This document shows, piece after piece, positions 4,879 to 6,737 of a DNA stretch of 6,737 bases. The translations under genes and the position numbers were made by a program. The notes under the pieces were generated by a model. It saw only the letters and a list, made by a program, of their open reading frames with translations, ran no database searches and had not been told where the DNA came from. The stretch spans positions 1 through 6,737 of the forward strand of contig JAABTC010000099.1 in assembly GCA_011390055.1 (NCBI GenBank), read 5' to 3'. This DNA is from Burkholderiales bacterium (GTDB lineage: Bacteria > Pseudomonadota > Gammaproteobacteria > Burkholderiales > Burkholderiaceae_C). Positions within the stretch are counted from its first letter, which is position 1. Each line of letters starts with the position of its first letter.

Positions 4879-6737
4879 TCAGTCTCGATCGGCCGGCATC
4901 GTGCGGGGGATCGTGCCGCCCCCTGAGGCTTGCGCCGACGGCCGCGGCTTCTTTTCGCGCACCAGGTAGCTGTAGAGCACCGGCACCACCAGCAACGTCA
5001 GGATCGTCGAGGTGATGACCCCGCCGATGATGGCGCGGCCCATCGGCGCCTGGATCTCGCCGCCGTCGTTGAAGGCCAGCGCCATCGGCAGCATGCCGAA
5101 GACCATCGCGCCGGTGGTCATCACGATCGGGCGCATGCGCACCAGGCCCGCCTGCAGCAAGGCATCGGCCACGCTGGCGCCGGCCCGACGCGCCTGGTTG
5201 GCGAAGTCGACCAGCAGGATGGCATTCTTCGTCACCAGGCCCATCAGCATCACCAGGCCGATCATCGAGAACACGTTCAGGGTCGAGCGCCACAGCAGCA
5301 GCGCCAGCATCACGCCGATCAAGGCCAGCGGCAACGACGCCATGATCGCGATCGGCTGCAGAAAACTGCCGAACTGGCTCGCCAGCACGATGTAGATGAA
5401 GATCACCGCCAGGGCCATGGCCGCGAGCAGGCCGTTGAACGCTTCGGCCTGCTGCTGCATCTGGCCGCCGACATCGAAGCTGTAGCCGGGCGGCAGCGTC
5501 GTCTCCTTGATCAGCTTCTGCACATCGTTGCCGACGTCGCCGGTGCTGCGATCCTTGACGCCGGCAAACACCGCTTCGCGGCGTTGCAGGTTCTGGCGCC
5601 GGATCACTTCGGGGTTGAACACCGATTCGATCGTCGCCACGCTCTCGAGCGAGATCGGCGTGCCGTCCTTGGCAAAGGCCACCGGGAGCCCACGCAGCTG
5701 ATCGATGCGTTCGCGCTGCGCCTGGTTCAGGCGCAGCACCACGTCGACCTGGTTGCCATCGGGCGTGGTCCAGTAGGTCGCGGTGTCACCGTTGACGTAG
5801 GCGCGCAGGCTCGAGGCGAGCTGGGGGGCGGTCAGGCCCAGTTCGCGCACCGCATCAGGCTTCAGGCGCACGGCGTAGGCCGGCAGGCCGGGCTTCACCG
5901 ACAGTTCGACATCGACGATGCCGGGAATCTTCTTCACCTTCTCCGCGAACTCCGTCGCCACGCGCGCCAGGCCCTCGGGGTCGCTGCCGAGGATGGCGAC
6001 GTAGACAGGCCGCTCGAATCCGACCGAGACGTCGATGCCCGGAATCTTCGCGATCTGCTCGCGCACCGCGTCTTCGATCTGCTTTTGCGAGCGCTGGCGG
6101 TCGCGCTTGTCCTTCAGCGCGATGTTGAGCGATGCCTGGTTGCGCTGGCCGGGGCCGCCCACGAAGGTCGAAAGTGCCTTCACCTCGGGCATCGCCAACA
6201 CGATCTCTTCCACCTGCCGCACCTTGGCGTCGGTACGGTCCAGGCTCGAACCCACGGGGAGACGAAGAGCGAGTTGCGTGTAGCCCTGGTCGGTCTGCGG
6301 CACGAACTCGCTGCCCACCAGCGGCGCCAAAGCGATCGCGCCGACGAAGCTGAGCAAGCCCACGCCGAGCACGATCAATCGGTTACGGTGCGGGCGCTCA
6401 AAAACCCAGTGAATCAGACGCTCGTAAAGCGTATGCATCGCATCGAGCGCGCGATCGGTGGCACGCAGCAGCGCGCCGACCCCCGGCACGCGGGCCAGGC
6501 GGGCAGCCGGCGGGTCGTGCCACACCGACGACAGCATCGGGTCGAGCGTGAAGCTGACGAACAGGCTCACCAGCACCGCCACCACCACCGTGATGCCGAA
6601 CGGGTAGAAGAACTTGCCGATGATCCCGCCCATGAAGGCCACCGGCACGAACACCGCGCACAGCGCGAAGGTGGTCGCCATCACCGCCAGGCCGATCTCG
6701 TCGGTGCCCTCGCGCGATGCGGTGACATGGTCCTTGC
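4879..6737 (-). CDS. RND-family multidrug efflux permease (AcrB/HAE1-like), N-terminus cut by window edge
   Basis: This is the C-terminal 618 residues of an inner-membrane proton-driven efflux pump subunit; family members are about 1030-1050 residues, so some 420 lie beyond the right edge. The frame is open to the edge (first full codon 6735) with no start in between, and runs KDHVTASREGTDEIGLAVMATTF, the usual sequence leading into TM5. Hydrophobic segments lie at about residues 32-54 (ending MGGIIGKFFYPFG), 118-137, 435-454, 457-481, 488-511, 537-555 and 568-591. Between 140 and 430 is the periplasmic porter and docking region, opening with SEFVPQTDQGYTQLALRLPVGSS. Lys503 in VTKNAILLVDF is the conserved TM10 lysine of the proton relay; its TM4 aspartate partners fall just outside the window. 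The tail after TM12 is polar (about 27 residues). The gene reads toward sdhC with a 100-bp gap. Substrate and exact subfamily cannot be told from the sequence; adaptor and outer-membrane partner genes are not in view. Confidence 0.94.
   Translation of the reverse strand, partial: KDHVTASREGTDEIGLAVMATTFALCAVFVPVAFMGGIIGKFFYPFGITVVVAVLVSLFVSFTLDPMLSSVWHDPPAARLARVPGVGALLRATDRALDAMHTLYERLIHWVFERPHRNRLIVLGVGLLSFVGAIALAPLVGSEFVPQTDQGYTQLALRLPVGSSLDRTDAKVRQVEEIVLAMPEVKALSTFVGGPGQRNQASLNIALKDKRDRQRSQKQIEDAVREQIAKIPGIDVSVGFERPVYVAILGSDPEGLARVATEFAEKVKKIPGIVDVELSVKPGLPAYAVRLKPDAVRELGLTAPQLASSLRAYVNGDTATYWTTPDGNQVDVVLRLNQAQRERIDQLRGLPVAFAKDGTPISLESVATIESVFNPEVIRRQNLQRREAVFAGVKDRSTGDVGNDVQKLIKETTLPPGYSFDVGGQMQQQAEAFNGLLAAMALAVIFIYIVLASQFGSFLQPIAIMASLPLALIGVMLALLLWRSTLNVFSMIGLVMLMGLVTKNAILLVDFANQARRAGASVADALLQAGLVRMRPIVMTTGAMVFGMLPMALAFNDGGEIQAPMGRAIIGGVITSTILTLLVVPVLYSYLVREKKPRPSAQASGGGTIPRTMPADRD

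Noticed and set aside
6682..6684. GTG at 6684 as the start of the RND gene
   Set aside because: The frame continues upstream to the window edge with residues typical of the RND family (EGTDEIGLAV), and the protein would lack its first half; the gene is simply cut by the window.

Overview
The window is GC-rich and every gene I can support lies on the minus strand. It holds a complete succinate dehydrogenase operon (sdhC-sdhD-sdhA-sdhB-sdhE) running directly into citrate synthase (gltA, cut by the left edge). Upstream of it is the C-terminal part of an RND-type efflux permease (cut by the right edge). The protein sequences and the fixed order sdhCDAB-sdhE-gltA point to a betaproteobacterium, most likely of the order Burkholderiales. 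The high GC content and the wording of SdhA and SdhC suggest the Comamonadaceae / Sphaerotilaceae (Leptothrix-Rubrivivax) side, but the species cannot be fixed from this.

Layout in transcription order (right to left): RND permease, partial, 6737-4879; a 100-bp intergenic gap with a perfect 18-nt palindrome just after the permease stop and a candidate promoter before sdhC; sdhC 4778-4347; sdhD 4339-3977; sdhA 3971-2172; sdhB 2158-1454; sdhE 1442-1173; gltA from 1176 past the left edge. Gaps inside the operon are only 5 to 13 bp, and sdhE and gltA overlap by four bases (ATGA), so the six genes look like one transcription unit.

The operon encodes two linked TCA-cycle steps. SdhC and SdhD are the haem- and quinone-binding membrane anchors, SdhA is the flavoprotein, SdhB is the three-cluster iron-sulfur subunit, SdhE is the flavinylation factor for SdhA, and GltA makes citrate from oxaloacetate and acetyl-CoA. 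All catalytic and cofactor residues I looked for are present. The RND permease is functionally unrelated and appears to be a neighbour rather than part of the TCA unit.

This is mostly core metabolism and I see no undescribed system. The points worth a second look are modest: the 100-bp junction between permease and sdhC, the start and leader of sdhC, the sdhE/gltA coupling, and an efflux gene next to the sdh promoter. No stretch above 300 bp lacks a gene. No tRNA, rRNA, CRISPR array or insertion sequence was recognised.
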